Positions 60,824 to 64,000 of a stretch of DNA of 64,000 nucleotides are shown piece by piece. Every line of letters begins with the position of its first letter. Positions within the stretch are counted from its first letter, which is position 1. Location: the NCBI RefSeq assembly GCF_007489285.1, contig NZ_VLIY01000015.1:1-64000 (forward strand), read 5' to 3'. The stretch comes from Skermania sp. ID1734. Its GTDB lineage: Bacteria > Actinomycetota > Actinomycetes > Mycobacteriales > Mycobacteriaceae. Position numbers and translations under genes: made by a program. A model generated the notes under the pieces. It was not told where the DNA came from, searched no databases, and saw only the letters and a program-made list of their open reading frames with translations.

Positions 60824-60830
60824 AGTTTTT

Positions 60831-60850
60831 ACCGCCTGATCTGCGGTTTT
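60831..60850 (+). terminator. short hairpin with a T-run after the ABC-F gene
   Basis: ACCGC (60831-60835) and GCGGT (60843-60847) form a 5-bp stem followed by TTTT. The stem is short. Confidence 0.35.
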
Positions 60851-60915
60851 CTTGATCACCGCAGCTGGTGTGATCTAGCCTTGAAGGACGCTGATCGGGT
60901 GTCTGGAGGACCACC

Positions 60916-61140
60916 ATGGGCGAAGAATCAGCTCTCCCCAAAGGTGCTCGTGTGACCGGAGAATCGCGCGGCAAATTGCAGAGCTTGCTGAAGAAACAAT
61001 ACGAGGCGGGCGCCAGCATCCGATCTCTGGCCAAGGAGACCGGGCGTTCGTACGGCTTCATTCATAACGTCTTGGTGGAGTCGCATGTGCAACTGCGCGG
61101 GCGCGGCGGTGCCAACCGCCGCAAACACGCACCGGCGTAG
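60916..61140 (+). CDS. small helix-turn-helix protein (Rv1473A-like, 74 aa)
   Basis: The protein starts MGEESALPKGARVTGESRG. KLQSLLKKQYEAGASIRSL then AKETGRSYGFIHNVLVESH is a helix-turn-helix of the resolvase/invertase type (Gly turn, then a recognition helix). A basic tail follows (GRGGANRRKHAPA), so DNA binding is likely. It lies 92 bp after the ABC-F gene and matches the place of Rv1473A. Target genes unknown. A 20-bp-stem hairpin follows. Confidence 0.85.
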   Translation: MGEESALPKGARVTGESRGKLQSLLKKQYEAGASIRSLAKETGRSYGFIHNVLVESHVQLRGRGGANRRKHAPA

Positions 61141-61164
61141 GGCCGGGTGCCCCGCTCATCCTCT

Positions 61165-61232
61165 CGCCGCGCGCGTTCTTGCTGCGGCGCGAGCCTCGAA
61201 CGTGCTGCGGGACAGCAAGAGCGCGCGCGGCG
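61165..61232. terminator. 20-bp stem hairpin between convergent genes
   Basis: CGCCGCGCGCGTTCTTGCTG (61165-61184) and CAGCAAGAGCGCGCGCGGCG (61213-61232) pair with one wobble position around 28 nt, between the HTH gene and AcnR, which converge. Confidence 0.65.
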
Positions 61233-61233
61233 G

Positions 61234-61821
61234 CTAGGCGCCCGAGCCATTGCGGCTGTCGTGTCGGCGCACCGACTCCTCGACCAGGTCCAGGACTGCC
61301 GACAGATTTTCCCCCGCATGGCCGGAGGCGATCCGCGCGATCAATCCGTCCAACACCAGATCGAGATAGCCCAGCAGGACATCCGTCGGCAGATCGTCAC
61401 GCAACCGGCCCGCGGCCTTTTGTCGCTCCAACCGTGCCAGCGTCGCGTCGGTGAGTTCCGCTGAGCGCTGAGTCCAGCCACGCCGGAACTCGGGATCGTT
61501 GCGTAGCCGGCGTGCAATCTCCAAACGCGTTCCGAGCCAATCGAATTGCTCCGGATGAGTCAGCATGTCCCGCATCACCTGGACCAGACCCTGGGTGGCC
61601 GCCACCTCGGCCATCCGCTCGGCGTCCTCCTGGGCCAACGCGAGAAACAGCGCGTCCTTGTCGCGGAAGTGGTGGAATATCGCACCGCGCGAGAGTCCGG
61701 TGACTTCTTCGAGTCGGCGCACAGTGGCGCCCTCGTAGCCGTATTCGGCAAAGCATCGGCGCGCGCCGTCGAGAATTTGGGCGCGGCGTGCGGCGAGGTG
61801 GTCCTCGCTCACCTTCGGCAC
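61234..61821 (-). CDS. acnR: TetR family regulator AcnR
   Basis: The 195-aa protein starts MPKVSEDHLAARRAQILDG. The TetR DNA-binding domain is residues about 10 to 55 (YEGATVRRLEEVTGLSRGA, IFHHFRDKDALFLALA), and the C-terminal ligand domain is helical. In corynebacteria AcnR represses aconitase; this gene lies directly downstream of acn in the same orientation, as in M. tuberculosis (Rv1474c). It could be co-transcribed with acn unless the hairpin at 61863-61917 stops the message. Confidence 0.9.
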   Translation of the reverse strand: MPKVSEDHLAARRAQILDGARRCFAEYGYEGATVRRLEEVTGLSRGAIFHHFRDKDALFLALAQEDAERMAEVAATQGLVQVMRDMLTHPEQFDWLGTRLEIARRLRNDPEFRRGWTQRSAELTDATLARLERQKAAGRLRDDLPTDVLLGYLDLVLDGLIARIASGHAGENLSAVLDLVEESVRRHDSRNGSGA

Positions 61822-61862
61822 TGGTTCGCTCCAGTCATGTCGGCGGGTGTGCTCTGATTGCC

Positions 61863-61917
61863 CGGAAGCAGGGGTCCCCTACTGCGCGTAGCGGCCAGTA
61901 GGGGACCCCTGCTTCCG
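61863..61917. terminator. 21-bp perfect hairpin between acn and acnR
   Basis: CGGAAGCAGGGGTCCCCTAC (61863 onward; arm ends 61883) and its complement at 61897-61917 (AGTAGGGGACCCCTGCTTCC) pair perfectly across a 13-nt loop. It sits in the acn-acnR gap, 41 bp after the acn stop on the reverse strand. Confidence 0.75.
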
Positions 61918-61952
61918 AAAGAGGCAACGAGACAGCGGCAACTGCGACCGGC

Positions 61953-64000
<2,048 letters not shown>

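Overview
The window is about 64 kb of high-GC actinobacterial chromosome. Gene content and order match a Mycobacterium/Mycolicibacterium species: ribBA-ribH, uvrC-rapZ-cuvA-whiA, gap-pgk-tpiA-secG-ppc, tkt-tal-zwf-opcA-pgl, ctaB, qor-ctaA-ABC-mptB, sufR-B-D-C-S-U-T, and the ABC-F/AcnR/aconitase block. This order closely follows the M. tuberculosis ribA2 (Rv1415) to acn (Rv1475c) segment as I remember it. GTG starts and 1 to 4 bp gene overlaps are common, also as in mycobacteria.

Region 1 (1 to about 5,950) is accessory DNA. It holds the 5' end of an IS256-type transposase that leaves the window, and a tightly packed run of eight small phage-like genes including a short WhiB-like protein and an excisionase-like HTH protein. 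A very strong hairpin terminator follows, then an unrecognised 206-aa/49-aa gene pair. Two tandem tyrosine recombinases come next, both broken: one by a single in-frame TGA, the other by frameshifts and an internal deletion. Two small reverse-strand genes close the region. It looks like a decayed integrative element or prophage remnant beside ribBA.

Region 2 (6.2 to 19.7 kb) carries riboflavin synthesis (ribBA, ribH), a PH-domain membrane protein, a methyltransferase, a reverse-strand lipoprotein and gamma-glutamyltransferase pair, a PadR regulator with a membrane protein, uvrC, a frameshifted acyl-CoA dehydrogenase, and rapZ-cuvA-whiA.

Region 3 (19.7 to 38 kb) is central carbon metabolism. 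It has lower glycolysis (gap, pgk, tpiA), secG, PEP carboxylase, a VapBC toxin-antitoxin module, and the reverse-strand pentose phosphate operon tkt-tal-zwf-opcA-pgl. ctaB and a second, different transketolase gene follow. The pgk-tpiA and tpiA-secG gaps hold unusual tandem repeats and hairpins.

Region 4 (38 to 53.5 kb) has qor, haem A synthase, an ABC exporter, the mannosyltransferase mptB, a cyclic-nucleotide-domain patatin, a helical-repeat protein pair divergent from sufR, and the complete SUF iron-sulfur cluster operon. A good inverted repeat overlaps the sufR start.

Region 5 (53.5 to 64 kb) is mixed: a secreted protein, a FadR-type regulator with an ABC ATPase, a SRPBCC protein, Ku overlapping a lycopene cyclase, a short-chain dehydrogenase, an ABC-F protein, a small HTH protein, AcnR and the 3' two thirds of aconitase. 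Iron-sulfur assembly (suf) and a major iron-sulfur enzyme (acn) with its regulator therefore lie about 10 kb apart. No rRNA, tRNA or CRISPR array was seen.
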